Shown here: positions 1 to 8,469 of the stretch, one piece after another | How the letters are laid out: each line of letters begins with the position of its first letter | Numbering within the stretch: the stretch's first letter is position 1 | Origin: CAIYWZ01 sp964497925 | GTDB taxonomy: Bacteria > Pseudomonadota > Alphaproteobacteria > CAIYWZ01 | Assembly (NCBI GenBank): GCA_964497925.1 | Contig: CAZCFE010000001.1 | Coordinates: 62,001 to 126,000, forward strand | Length of the DNA: 64,000 nucleotides | Direction: 5' to 3' | Notes under the pieces: generated by a model | Told to the model about the DNA's origin: nothing | Databases searched by the model: none | What the model saw: only the letters and a program-made list of their open reading frames with translations | Translations under genes and position numbers: made by a program

Positions 1-636
1 AGAACCCCTTTTGTCATTATGATGATTGGCGTCAATGGTGGCGGAAAAACAACAACTGTTGCAAAATTATCACAAAAATTCAAGGGTATGAAAAAATCCA
101 TTACATGCGTTGCCGGTGACACTTTCAGAGCCGCTGGTTCATCACAGCTAGATGTATGGGGCAAGCGTCTTGGTGTTCATGTCATATCAGGAGAGCAAGG
201 GTCAGACCCAGCGTCTTTGGTTTACAAGGGAATCGAATCTGCGAAAAAATCACAAGATGATATTTTAATTATTGATACAGCAGGCAGACTTCAGAATAAT
301 ACAGGGCTTATGGAAGAACTTGAAAAAATTCATCGCGTCATTAAAAAATATGATCATAAATCCCCAGATGAAGTCCTTTTAGTTCTTGATGCAACAGTTG
401 GCCAAAATGCCTATTCACAAGTTGAGCTTTTTTCAAAAGCCGTGGGCGTTACAGGGTTGATCATAACCAAAATGGATTCATCTGCAAAAGGAGGCGTCAT
501 TATTGGTATCGCCCAAAAATTTAAAATCCCCATTTATTTTATAGGAATCGGAGAACAACAAGAAGACTTACAAGAATTTAACGCTCATGAATTTGCATAT
601 AGTCTTTTAGGGCTTGAAAGGGAATCAAATGAATAA
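1..636 (+). CDS. ftsY: FtsY, signal recognition particle receptor GTPase (5' end cut by window)
   Basis: C-terminal NG domain of the SRP receptor, which docks ribosome-SRP complexes at the inner membrane. The frame is open from base 1, so the true start lies to the left; the first in-window residues RTPFVIMM precede the P-loop GVNGGGKTTT, as in FtsY. Other GTPase signatures follow: DTAGRLQNN (G3), TKMDSSAKGG (G4) and the closing GIGE. The N-terminal helical and acidic parts are outside the window. The gene ends in TAA that overlaps the ATG of amn by 8 bases, so the two are probably co-transcribed. FtsY rather than Ffh is indicated because the protein stops right after the G domain with no methionine-rich M domain. 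Confidence 0.95.
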   Translation, partial: RTPFVIMMIGVNGGGKTTTVAKLSQKFKGMKKSITCVAGDTFRAAGSSQLDVWGKRLGVHVISGEQGSDPASLVYKGIESAKKSQDDILIIDTAGRLQNNTGLMEELEKIHRVIKKYDHKSPDEVLLVLDATVGQNAYSQVELFSKAVGVTGLIITKMDSSAKGGVIIGIAQKFKIPIYFIGIGEQQEDLQEFNAHEFAYSLLGLERESNE

Positions 637-2104
637 GATAGATACACAAACACCTTATTTTAATGCTGATGATGCCTATATTGCCATTGAGAGAATTTAT
701 AATGAAAGTATCAACCTTATACAACAAGCATACGAAAAAATAATAAACCAATCTTTATCACAAGAAGAGCTGTTGGTACTAAAGAATGATTTAGAAAAAA
801 ATGCCGTATACCCACAAATTGCATTTCAAATAGAAGATGAACATCTTTTCATCGACTCCAGTATGGCTTATGGAATTGCAGTCGACCCTGGACACTATGT
901 AACCACAGTCACAAACCCCAAAGTATTTGAAAAATATTTAATAGATCAAATCAAACACATGCTCAAACATCATGATATTCCAGTTTTTATCAGCAAAAGC
1001 GACATCCCCATTCCTCTTTCTTTCGTTATTGAAACTGGGACCACAATTTCAGACCCCACGATTTTAAAAAAATTTAAAATTGTGTTTGCTCAAACAAATA
1101 TCAAAGATATGCATGATGATGTTCCAAATGGACTATTGCGTAAAAAATGTAAAGACTTACCGCAGCCACTCTCTCTTTTTTCAGCACTCAGGACAGATTA
1201 CTCCTTAAGTCGCCTCCACCATTACACTGGAACACATGCTTCGCACTTTCAAAACTTCATTTTGCTCACCAATTATCATCGTTATGTATCAGAATTTATC
1301 GAACATGCATTATCGGCTCTTGGGGATGAAGATATAGAATTGGTTAGCCCGGGCAATCATATCACAAAAAAAATAAATGGCATTTTAGTGGAGGAGGGTG
1401 AAAAATCTTTACATCTTCCACAAATGCCCGCTTACCATTTAAAACGCAAAGATGGCAATGGCATTACATTTATCAACATTGGAGTAGGTCCAAGCAATGC
1501 AAAAAATATAACTGATAATTTGGCAGTTTTGCGACCTCATTGCTGGATTATGCTGGGTCATTGCGCAGGACTTAGAAGATCACAAGAATTAGGAGACTAT
1601 GTCTTGGCTCATGGATACGTACGTCATGACCATGTTCTTGATAGCGCCCTTCCTCCATGGGTAAGCATTCCTCCTCTTGCCGAAATTCAAGTTGCTCTTC
1701 AAGAAGCGGTTTCAGAAATAACCGGTCTTGAAGATGTCGCATTAAAGTCAAAACTTCGCACAGGAACAGTTCTTGGAACCGATAACCGCAATTGGGAATT
1801 GCAATATGACGAACTGTATGAAAAATTTCAGCAACACAGAGCAATTGCAGTTGATATGGAATCGGCAACTTTAGCCGCTAACGGCTTTAGATTCCGAGTT
1901 CCTTATGGCACATTACTTTGCGTTTCGGACAAGCCCCTCCATGGAGAATTAAAACTTAAAGGCGCTGCAAATGCATTCTACAATGAAAGAATTGCTCAAC
2001 ATCTAAGCATCGGCCTTAAAAGTATAGATATTCTTAGGTCTCTCCCTTTAAGAAACCTTCACTCTCGTAAATTACGTGGATTTGAAGAACCTCCCTTTAG
2101 ATAA
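629..2104 (+). CDS. amn: AMP nucleosidase
   Basis: Hydrolyses the N-glycosidic bond of AMP to adenine and ribose 5-phosphate, a step in purine salvage and adenylate-pool control. The 491-residue length fits the Amn family, with an N-terminal regulatory half and a C-terminal nucleoside-phosphorylase-like half. The latter shows INIGVGPSNAKN, MLGHCAGLRRSQELGDYVLA and AVDMESATLAANGFRFRVP, the typical substrate-binding and catalytic stretches. I prefer the ATG at 629, preceded by AAAGGGA, over an in-frame TTG at 614. The start overlaps the end of ftsY. The 3' end overlaps by 46 bases the convergently coded Nudix gene on the other strand. Confidence 0.93.
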   Translation: MNKIDTQTPYFNADDAYIAIERIYNESINLIQQAYEKIINQSLSQEELLVLKNDLEKNAVYPQIAFQIEDEHLFIDSSMAYGIAVDPGHYVTTVTNPKVFEKYLIDQIKHMLKHHDIPVFISKSDIPIPLSFVIETGTTISDPTILKKFKIVFAQTNIKDMHDDVPNGLLRKKCKDLPQPLSLFSALRTDYSLSRLHHYTGTHASHFQNFILLTNYHRYVSEFIEHALSALGDEDIELVSPGNHITKKINGILVEEGEKSLHLPQMPAYHLKRKDGNGITFINIGVGPSNAKNITDNLAVLRPHCWIMLGHCAGLRRSQELGDYVLAHGYVRHDHVLDSALPPWVSIPPLAEIQVALQEAVSEITGLEDVALKSKLRTGTVLGTDNRNWELQYDELYEKFQQHRAIAVDMESATLAANGFRFRVPYGTLLCVSDKPLHGELKLKGAANAFYNERIAQHLSIGLKSIDILRSLPLRNLHSRKLRGFEEPPFR

Positions 2105-2640
2105 ATATCTTGAAATTTTTTAATAAATCTACCCATATGTGGATCAGATTTAGAATAAGGAATATTATCCATATCAAACCAAGCAACATCGTGAAATTCT
2201 TCTTTATCAAAATCTAAAAAAGCCCCCGAATCGGCTTTGAGAATATACCATAAACTGACATCTATGTGCACACCAGTAAAACCGTTGGTTTGAGTTGATG
2301 TTAAAAAGATAGGAGTTTCGTACAAAAAGTCTGCTTGAATTCCAAGTTCTTCAAAGCATTCACGCCTGACTGTTTCTTTTGGGTCTTCATTAAGCTCAAT
2401 ATGCCCCCCAGTTGGAAGCCAAAGGTTTGCTTTTTTGTGATCACATAATAATATTTTTTTAGAATTTTCATCAAACACCACAAAATATGAAACAAGATGT
2501 TTATTTGGAACATCAGGTTTTTGAATTCTAAACAATAAAGAGCCGCTTTCAACCCAATGAAGAGTTTCTTCAATATGTCTTTGTTCAATTTCATCAAAAG
2601 GAGAAATTCTTGAAATTAAATCTCGGATATATTCACGCAT
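2059..2640 (-). CDS. Nudix hydrolase
   Basis: A 193-residue Nudix-fold pyrophosphohydrolase. The full Nudix box lies at residues 79-101: GHIELNE, seven residues, then REC-FEELGI, matching GX5EX7REUXEEXGU with all metal-binding acids present. The preceding LWLPTGGH is also typical. Substrate cannot be told from sequence; relatives act on (d)NTPs, nucleotide sugars or other X-linked diphosphates. It is last in the leftward ftsK operon and its start overlaps the RibD/DHFR-like gene by 25 bases. Its last 15 codons run antisense through the end of amn, an unusually long convergent coding overlap. Confidence 0.9.
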   Translation of the reverse strand: MREYIRDLISRISPFDEIEQRHIEETLHWVESGSLLFRIQKPDVPNKHLVSYFVVFDENSKKILLCDHKKANLWLPTGGHIELNEDPKETVRRECFEELGIQADFLYETPIFLTSTQTNGFTGVHIDVSLWYILKADSGAFLDFDKEEFHDVAWFDMDNIPYSKSDPHMGRFIKKFQDIYLKGGSSNPRNLRE

Positions 2641-3158
2641 TCAGACCAATCCTTCCTTTGATAAAATTTCTGCACCAACCCACCGCTACATGGTTTTTCA
2701 CTTGAGAGATGAAAATCTTCCCATGGCAATTCTAGTTTAATTCCTTGAACTAAATCAATTGGAATAATCGTCAGTATTAACTCATCGATTAATTTTTCTT
2801 TTGCAAAAGAAGCAGCTAATTGGGCACCGCCAAGAAGCCAAATATCTTGATCTATAGTTAAATTTTCCATAAATTCGTTGGGGTCTTTATTCACAAAAGA
2901 AATACAAGCAAGCTCTGTTGTTAAATTATCACAAGTAAAAACGTATGTATGTTTATCTTTCCATGCCCAATCTCCAAAACCTAAAATTTGTTTGTAACTT
3001 TTGCTTCCCATAACGATAGTTGATATCCTAGTCATCAAGTCTTCATACCCAAACTCTGAAAGGTCAGATCCTTCTGATTGAGGAAGCCAATCAACACCGC
3101 CATTTTTATCCGCAATAAAACTATCTTGACTCATAGCTATGTATAAAATGATCTTCAC
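2616..3158 (-). CDS. RibD C-terminal/dihydrofolate reductase-like protein
   Basis: A 180-residue protein of the RibD C-terminal/DHFR-like superfamily (YwjB/YyaP-type). It begins KIILYIAMSQDSFIADKNGGVDWL, which must be read as the usual N-terminal strand and substrate loop, followed by STIVMGSKSYKQIL and, near the end, DIWLLGGAQLAASF, the NADPH-binding G-G segment. Family members are putative NADPH-dependent reductases; few have known substrates, so whether it supplies tetrahydrofolate here is open. It overlaps the permease upstream by ATGA-type coupling and the Nudix gene downstream by 25 bases, so all three are one transcription unit. Confidence 0.8.
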   Translation of the reverse strand: MKIILYIAMSQDSFIADKNGGVDWLPQSEGSDLSEFGYEDLMTRISTIVMGSKSYKQILGFGDWAWKDKHTYVFTCDNLTTELACISFVNKDPNEFMENLTIDQDIWLLGGAQLAASFAKEKLIDELILTIIPIDLVQGIKLELPWEDFHLSSEKPCSGGLVQKFYQRKDWSECVNISEI

Positions 3159-4297
3159 TGCATCGCTCCCTTAATATGGATTAAGTCAATAACAATAATT
3201 GAAATACCAATAAACAAAAACAAACTTAATCCTATTTTTTGATATAATTTCCATGTGCGCATTTTTAAAGCAACAAGAGAAGGAATGATCACGGCAAGAA
3301 GGCTTAAAGCAATTGCCGCATAGCATAACGCCATAATAAAACCTTCGGGATAAAATAAAGCAAATATAAGCGGAGGCAAAAATGTCAAAGTTCCGGCGAT
3401 ACCTTTGGAAGAAGTTTTTATTTGCTCCTCTATAAAATTAAAAAGAGCAATCCCAACACCTAAAAAAGATGTAAGAATTGCTAAGCATGAAAATCCTTGA
3501 AAAATTAAAGGGAAATGACTCCACTCCACAATTTCTGAAATAGAATTTACAAAATCTGGAGCATTTTTAATATCTAAAAATTGGTCACTTGATATAACGC
3601 CCAAAGAAACCATTTCCCATACACTATAAACAGCTAAAGGTATAAGGCTTCCAATGAAAAAAATAAATCTTAGTTTTTGACGATCAGGGCCTATATAGTT
3701 AATAATTGTTGGAATACTCCCATGAAATCCAAAAGATGTGAAAAATAAAGGAATCATGAGCAACAATTGGGAGCTCATGTCAGATGGTTGATGATTTAAA
3801 AAAGAAATTTTTACATAAGGCATGAAGTTCCATATCAATACTCCGAAACAAAAAATCATCAAAGAAACAAGAACACGATTAAATAAATCAACAGTTTTTG
3901 TACGAGAGCAAACAATACCGCTAACAATCAACATAAGTGCCACTAAAACAAATTCATGATACTCTTGAACAGAAAAAATCTGACATAGAATTGAAGCCCC
4001 CCCTGTCATATAAGCGGCAAGTAAAGCATAAAATAAGCAGCCAAGGGTAATAGATGAAACAACTCTACCTGTATTCCCTAAATATTTTTGAGCAGCATAA
4101 GACACACTCACACCTTTTTTAAAATGCATACTTATTTCAAGTAAAATTAAAGATGCTAAAAACATGAATGCCCACACAGTAATCATAGTTAAAATACTAT
4201 ACTTAAAGCCAACGTTTGCCGAGGCAATAGGCATGGCAATCATGCCTCCACCAATAGATGTGCCAGCGACAATAAATATTGCTCCTAGTGTTTTCAT
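3155..4297 (-). CDS. Aromatic amino acid permease-like transporter (HAAAP family)
   Basis: A 380-residue inner-membrane transporter with about eleven hydrophobic segments. The N-terminus KTLGAIFIVAGTSIGGGMIAMP closely follows the TyrP/TnaB/Mtr pattern of the hydroxy/aromatic amino acid permease family, which import tyrosine or tryptophan by proton symport. Substrate here is inferred from family only. I chose the ATG at 4297 because AGGAAG lies 11 bases upstream; an in-frame GTG at 4309 has its Shine-Dalgarno too close. The start sits one base after the ftsK stop codon, so translation is likely coupled. An auxotrophic host-associated bacterium would have a use for such an importer. Confidence 0.85.
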   Translation of the reverse strand: MKTLGAIFIVAGTSIGGGMIAMPIASANVGFKYSILTMITVWAFMFLASLILLEISMHFKKGVSVSYAAQKYLGNTGRVVSSITLGCLFYALLAAYMTGGASILCQIFSVQEYHEFVLVALMLIVSGIVCSRTKTVDLFNRVLVSLMIFCFGVLIWNFMPYVKISFLNHQPSDMSSQLLLMIPLFFTSFGFHGSIPTIINYIGPDRQKLRFIFFIGSLIPLAVYSVWEMVSLGVISSDQFLDIKNAPDFVNSISEIVEWSHFPLIFQGFSCLAILTSFLGVGIALFNFIEEQIKTSSKGIAGTLTFLPPLIFALFYPEGFIMALCYAAIALSLLAVIIPSLVALKMRTWKLYQKIGLSLFLFIGISIIVIDLIHIKGAMQ

Positions 4298-4298
4298 T

Positions 4299-6515
4299 TT
4301 AATGTCCACTTCCTAAAATTTCTCTTTTTCCAACATGATTTGGGCCCGAAACCACACCATCTTCTTCCATTTGATCAACAATTCTTGCTGCTCTATTATA
4401 ACCAATTTGAAGCTTGCGTTGAATATAGCTAGTTGAGATTTTTCCATCATTCAAAACAATCTCAACAGCGCGTCTATATGTTTCATCGCGTTCCTCTTTT
4501 TGATCTGAGCTTCCAAGCTCCATTCCTTCATCTTCTTCAGTCAATCCTTCGATGTATTCGGGAGTCGCTTGAGCTTTTAAGAAATCCACGATACGCTCAA
4601 CTTCTTTATCGGACACAAATGCCCCATGAATACGTGTTATACGTCCGCCACCAACCATATAAAGCATATCTCCTTGACCTAAAAGCTGTTCGGCTCCTTG
4701 CTCTGCAAGAATTGTTCGGCTGTCAATTTTTGATGTAACCTGGAAACTGATGCGTGTTGGGAAGTTAGCTTTAATGGTTCCTGTGATAACGTCCACAGAG
4801 GGTCTTTGCGTTGCCATAATCAAATGAATACCCGCTGCACGGGCCATTTGCGCCAAGCGTTGAACTGCTCCTTCAATTTCTTTCCCCGCCACCAACATCA
4901 GATCTGCCATTTCATCAACAACAACAACAATGAAGGGAAGGGGCGTAAAATCAAGAGTTTGATCCTCAAAAATTGGCTGACCTGTTTCTTTATCAAAACC
5001 AGTTTGAACTTTCCTCACCAAAGGCTCATCGTTTTCTTGAGCTTCTTTAAGTTTTTGATTATATCCATCTATATTGCGGACACCAAGTCTTGACATAGCT
5101 TTATATCGATTCTCCATTTCACGTACTGTCCACTTTAGGGCAACCACTGCTTTTTTAGGGTCAGTCACAACCGGGGAAAGCAAATGAGGAATCCCATCAT
5201 AGACGGATAATTCCAGCATTTTTGGATCAATCATAATAAATTTACATTTTTCAGGAGGAAGTCTATATAAAATGGACACGATCATTGCATTTACTGAAAC
5301 AGATTTTCCAGATCCAGTTGTTCCTGCTACAAGCAAATGAGGCATTTTTGCAAGATCTGCAATCATCGGAGATCCCCCAATATCTTTTCCAAGAACTAAA
5401 GACAAGCTAAATGTAGACGCTTCATAAATTTGATGGCTTAGCAATTCACGTAAGTATACTGTTTCACGCACAGGATTTGGCAACTCAATACCAATAACAT
5501 TTTTCCCAGGAACGACAGCAACACGCGCAGAAATCGCGCTCATCGATCTTGCAATATCATCTGCAAGACCAATGACTCTTGATGATTTTGTTCCAGCTGC
5601 TGGCTCAAGCTCAAACAAAGTTACCACAGGCCCTGGCCGAACTCCAACTATTTTGCCGCGTACACCAAATTCTTCCAATACATTAAAAAGCTCGCCTGCG
5701 CGTGTTTGCAAAACATCCTGACTTTGATGCGCGGCGTCTTTTAATTTAACCGGCACCTCCAAAAGATTCAGAGGTGGGAGTAAGTAGTTTTGACCAAATT
5801 TTACTTTTTCAGATATGTCGCTTGAATCATAAGAAACTTCTTGCATTTGAAAAACAGCAGGAGCCGCTGGATCTTTTTGTGTTTTTAATACAGGATTTAA
5901 TTTAGGCTTCTTTGATGAAGATACAATTTTATCTTGAGATGAATTCAAATGAAGCCCCCTCATACGTTCTATGATTTGAACAATATGCGCCCACCTTAAC
6001 CCCAACGACCAGCCTCCTAATACAAGACCAAAAAAGGCCATCAGTAATTGGGCAATCAAGATAACAGGTATGTTTGATATTTCCAATATAATTTGCCCCA
6101 TAGCGTTATATCCTGGAGAAATAGAAGCTGTTATTCTGCGAATAAGTATATCTAGAAAAGAAATAGAGACCATGCAAAGCAGTAAAGCAAGGCCTCTTAA
6201 AAAGGCATGCGGTACACTCCGTCCCAACAGCAATCTTCCTCCAATGCTAAGCATATAAATAATTAAAAAATATGATGAGATTCCAAAAATTTGATAGAAT
6301 AAATCTGCACTAATGGCTCCAGCGCTACCCATTAAATTACGCGGCATTAAGTCAATTAATGTATTCAAAGAAGGGTCTAACGTTCTATATGAAATAAAAG
6401 ATAAAAATAAAAATACCGCCAGTACACAACTTAAAAATCCAATCAAAAATCTATACACTTTGCCAGCTGGACTTGGCAGTAAGGTTCTCTTTCTTATTGG
6501 GATTTTTTTAGCCAT
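4299..6515 (-). CDS. ftsK: DNA translocase FtsK
   Basis: Septal DNA pump that clears and resolves chromosome termini at division. The 738 residues contain about four N-terminal membrane segments (residues 22-175), a short linker (about 185-245), then the motor: Walker A GTTGSGKS at about 398-405, Walker B IVVVVDEMADLM, the ATQRPSVDVITG segment, and a C-terminal winged-helix gamma domain (KISTSYIQRKLQIGYNRAAR) that reads polar KOPS sites. The linker is much shorter than in E. coli FtsK, as in most alphaproteobacteria. I prefer ATG 6515, with AAAGG upstream, over GTG 6518. It heads a leftward operon driven by a consensus promoter at 6589-6617. Confidence 0.96.
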   Translation of the reverse strand: MAKKIPIRKRTLLPSPAGKVYRFLIGFLSCVLAVFLFLSFISYRTLDPSLNTLIDLMPRNLMGSAGAISADLFYQIFGISSYFLIIYMLSIGGRLLLGRSVPHAFLRGLALLLCMVSISFLDILIRRITASISPGYNAMGQIILEISNIPVILIAQLLMAFFGLVLGGWSLGLRWAHIVQIIERMRGLHLNSSQDKIVSSSKKPKLNPVLKTQKDPAAPAVFQMQEVSYDSSDISEKVKFGQNYLLPPLNLLEVPVKLKDAAHQSQDVLQTRAGELFNVLEEFGVRGKIVGVRPGPVVTLFELEPAAGTKSSRVIGLADDIARSMSAISARVAVVPGKNVIGIELPNPVRETVYLRELLSHQIYEASTFSLSLVLGKDIGGSPMIADLAKMPHLLVAGTTGSGKSVSVNAMIVSILYRLPPEKCKFIMIDPKMLELSVYDGIPHLLSPVVTDPKKAVVALKWTVREMENRYKAMSRLGVRNIDGYNQKLKEAQENDEPLVRKVQTGFDKETGQPIFEDQTLDFTPLPFIVVVVDEMADLMLVAGKEIEGAVQRLAQMARAAGIHLIMATQRPSVDVITGTIKANFPTRISFQVTSKIDSRTILAEQGAEQLLGQGDMLYMVGGGRITRIHGAFVSDKEVERIVDFLKAQATPEYIEGLTEEDEGMELGSSDQKEERDETYRRAVEIVLNDGKISTSYIQRKLQIGYNRAARIVDQMEEDGVVSGPNHVGKREILGSGH

Positions 6516-6588
6516 CACGCACCTTTTTTACAAAATTTACACCTCTTGTTCATATCACAAACAGGGTCTTGATTCAAGAATTGGCTTT

Positions 6589-6617
6589 ATTATACATACA
6601 ATACATTTTCTTGTCAA
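6589..6617 (-). promoter_or_regulatory. Consensus sigma70-type promoter of the ftsK operon
   Basis: Reading the minus strand, TTGACA (6617-6612) is followed after 17 bases by TATAAT (6594-6589), a perfect match in both hexamers and spacing. Transcription would begin near 6582 and run into ftsK, about 67 bases downstream. Confidence 0.8.
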
Positions 6618-6644
6618 TATTTTTTTATCAATAAACATATTTAA

Positions 6645-6674
6645 TTGACAAAACCGGATACTCACCCCTATCCT
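6645..6674 (+). promoter_or_regulatory. Possible promoter of truB-rpsO
   Basis: TTGACA at 6645-6650 is followed after 18 bases by TATCCT at 6669-6674, four of six matches to the -10 consensus. It points toward truB and lies back to back with the ftsK promoter. The remaining part of this 225-base divergent gap shows no further clear structure. Confidence 0.4.
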
Positions 6675-6740
6675 GTTGCAAGAAATTATAAAAATATGGT
6701 ATATTTAAATCATCAATTATCGAAATAAAAGAGCTGTTAA

Positions 6741-7616
6741 ATGAATCACGGATGGATCAACCTTTATAAACCCTGCGGAATAACCTCCAATGACGCCATT
6801 AGCGTTCTTAGGCGAAAATTAAAATTAAGAAAAATTGGCCACGCTGGCACGCTTGACAAACTGGCTTGCGGGGTTCTTCCTGTGGCGATAGGAGAGGGGA
6901 CAAAAATTGTCCCTTTTGTTATGGAATGCAAAAAAGAATATATCTTCACTATCCGCTTTGGGGAATCCAGAACCACTGACGATTTGGATGGCGAAATTAT
7001 CCAAACTTCAAACATTATCCCCACCCAAGATTTGATTTTGAAAAATCTTGATCTTTTTAAAGGGGAAATCCAACAAATCCCTCCTAAATATAGTGCTTTA
7101 AAAATAGCAGGAAAAAGGGCCAGCGATATCATGAGAAGCGGTGAGGATGTAACTCTTCCGCCAAGACCCGTCAACATATATGACCTAGCCCTTTTACATC
7201 AAGATGATCATACTCATTTTACGTTCAAAGTTTCATGCTCAAAAGGCTTTTATGTTCGAAGTCTAGCAAGGGACATTGCGGCATCTTTGGGCACAATCGG
7301 ATGCATATCACACCTTGAAAGGACTAAAGTTGGGGCTTTTCAAAAAGAAAATTCGATTTTACTGGAAAAAATAATTGAAAACTGGCATAATGAGAATGTT
7401 ACCTCTTTTTGGTATTCTATCAAGGCCGTTCTGGACGACATCCCGGCGGTTTTTGTGAATTTCCAAGAAGCTCAGGACCTCAAGCAAGGACGCTCAATCG
7501 CTCTTTGTCAAGGGGAATTAGCAGGAGAAGTCCTGTGTCTTGAAGACGGTATGGAGCTGGGTATTGCCACTGCCAAAGAAGGAAGGCTTTACCCAAAAAG
7601 AAACTTTAATTATTAG
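6741..7616 (+). CDS. truB: tRNA pseudouridine(55) synthase TruB
   Basis: Isomerises U55 to pseudouridine in the T-arm of tRNAs. The 291 residues carry the TruB catalytic motif GHAGTLDKLACGVLP with catalytic Asp39, followed by IGEGTKIVPF, and the later KGFYVRSLARD and PPKYSALKIAGKRA stretches. The residue after the catalytic Asp is Lys rather than the common Pro. The length matches alphaproteobacterial TruB. Its stop codon TAG is part of the ribosome-binding site of rpsO, so the two are co-translated, the usual arrangement. Confidence 0.96.
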   Translation: MNHGWINLYKPCGITSNDAISVLRRKLKLRKIGHAGTLDKLACGVLPVAIGEGTKIVPFVMECKKEYIFTIRFGESRTTDDLDGEIIQTSNIIPTQDLILKNLDLFKGEIQQIPPKYSALKIAGKRASDIMRSGEDVTLPPRPVNIYDLALLHQDDHTHFTFKVSCSKGFYVRSLARDIAASLGTIGCISHLERTKVGAFQKENSILLEKIIENWHNENVTSFWYSIKAVLDDIPAVFVNFQEAQDLKQGRSIALCQGELAGEVLCLEDGMELGIATAKEGRLYPKRNFNY

Positions 7617-7626
7617 GAGTAGATCG

Positions 7627-7896
7627 ATGTCGATTACAGCACAACGCAAAGCAGAGCTTATGAAAGAATACGCAATTAAAGAAGGAGATACAGGATCTCC
7701 AGAAGTTCAAGTTGCAATTCTGACAGAAAGAATCAGAAATTTAACACAACATATGGGTGTTCACGCGAAAGATTTTCACTCCAGAAGAGGGCTTTTGATC
7801 ATGGTTGGTCAACGTCGTCGTCTTTTGGATTACGCAAAAGCAAAAAGTCAAACACGTTATGAAACTTTAATCAAACGTCTAGGACTCAGAAGATAA
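7627..7896 (+). CDS. rpsO: 30S ribosomal protein S15
   Basis: Primary-binding 30S protein that contacts 16S rRNA helices 20-22. The 89 residues are the standard length and begin SITAQRKAELMKEYA, with the signatures GDTGSPEVQVAILTERI, HSRRGLLIMVGQRRRLLDY and the RYETLIKRLGLRR end. The ATG at 7627 has TTAGGAG 8 bases upstream; a longer frame opening inside truB is not needed. In many bacteria pnp follows rpsO directly; here ssb and gyrA follow, and pnp lies about 31 kb away. Confidence 0.97.
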   Translation: MSITAQRKAELMKEYAIKEGDTGSPEVQVAILTERIRNLTQHMGVHAKDFHSRRGLLIMVGQRRRLLDYAKAKSQTRYETLIKRLGLRR

Positions 7897-7980
7897 TTCC
7901 ACATCATTTTAAAGATATCCCTGCTTTCTTTCAAAGTGGGGATCTTCAGAACATCTACCCAGTTTAAAGAAAGTAAAAAA

Positions 7981-8442
7981 ATGGCCGCTTCAGTAAATAA
8001 AGTAATTTTAGTTGGAAACTTAGGAAAAGATCCGGAAATCCGGTATTTTAACGATGGAACAAAAGTTGCAAACTTAACGCTCGCCACATCTGAAACATGG
8101 AACGATAAGGCAACAAACGAGCGTAAAGAAAAAACTGAATGGCACAGAGTTTCAATACTCAACGACAGGTTAGCAGATGTATGCGAAAAGTATTTAAAAA
8201 AAGGTGCGAAAATTTACGTAGAAGGCCAATTGCAAACGCGTAAATGGACGGATCAAAGTGGTATTGAAAAATATACGACTGAAATTGTTCTTGGTAAATA
8301 CAAAGGCGAACTTACGATGCTCGATTCAAAAGGTAGCGGTTTTGGATCTGATGAATCACGCGGCTTTGAAGATGCTTATCCTCAGCCTTTGGAACAAACT
8401 CACTCATCAAGCAAAAAAATTGATGACGAAATCCCTTTTTAA
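7981..8442 (+). CDS. ssb: Single-stranded DNA-binding protein
   Basis: Tetrameric OB-fold protein that coats single-stranded DNA in replication, repair and recombination. The 153 residues begin AASVNKVILVGNLGKDPEIRY, typical of SSB, followed by TEWHRVSILNDRLAD and YVEGQLQTRKW. The C-terminus has a low-complexity Ser-rich tail ending in the acidic tip DDEIPF, which docks partner proteins (DDDIPF in E. coli). I chose ATG 7981; an upstream in-frame GTG at 7936 would add 15 unconserved residues. The Shine-Dalgarno is weak (AAAGAAAG). gyrA follows 27 bases later. Confidence 0.96.
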   Translation: MAASVNKVILVGNLGKDPEIRYFNDGTKVANLTLATSETWNDKATNERKEKTEWHRVSILNDRLADVCEKYLKKGAKIYVEGQLQTRKWTDQSGIEKYTTEIVLGKYKGELTMLDSKGSGFGSDESRGFEDAYPQPLEQTHSSSKKIDDEIPF

Positions 8443-8469
8443 TAAAAAATTTCAAGGAGCCTAGAACTA

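Noticed and set aside
1572..1868. Minus-strand open frame inside amn
   Set aside because: It lies wholly within a well-supported gene, has no family resemblance and no ribosome-binding site; it is a shadow frame.
2301..2597. Second minus-strand frame inside the Nudix gene
   Set aside because: Overlaps the Nudix box region in another frame; Lys/Leu-rich composition is that of a frame-shifted shadow.
7936..7980. Upstream GTG start for ssb
   Set aside because: The added 15 residues do not resemble SSB and no Shine-Dalgarno lies before the GTG.
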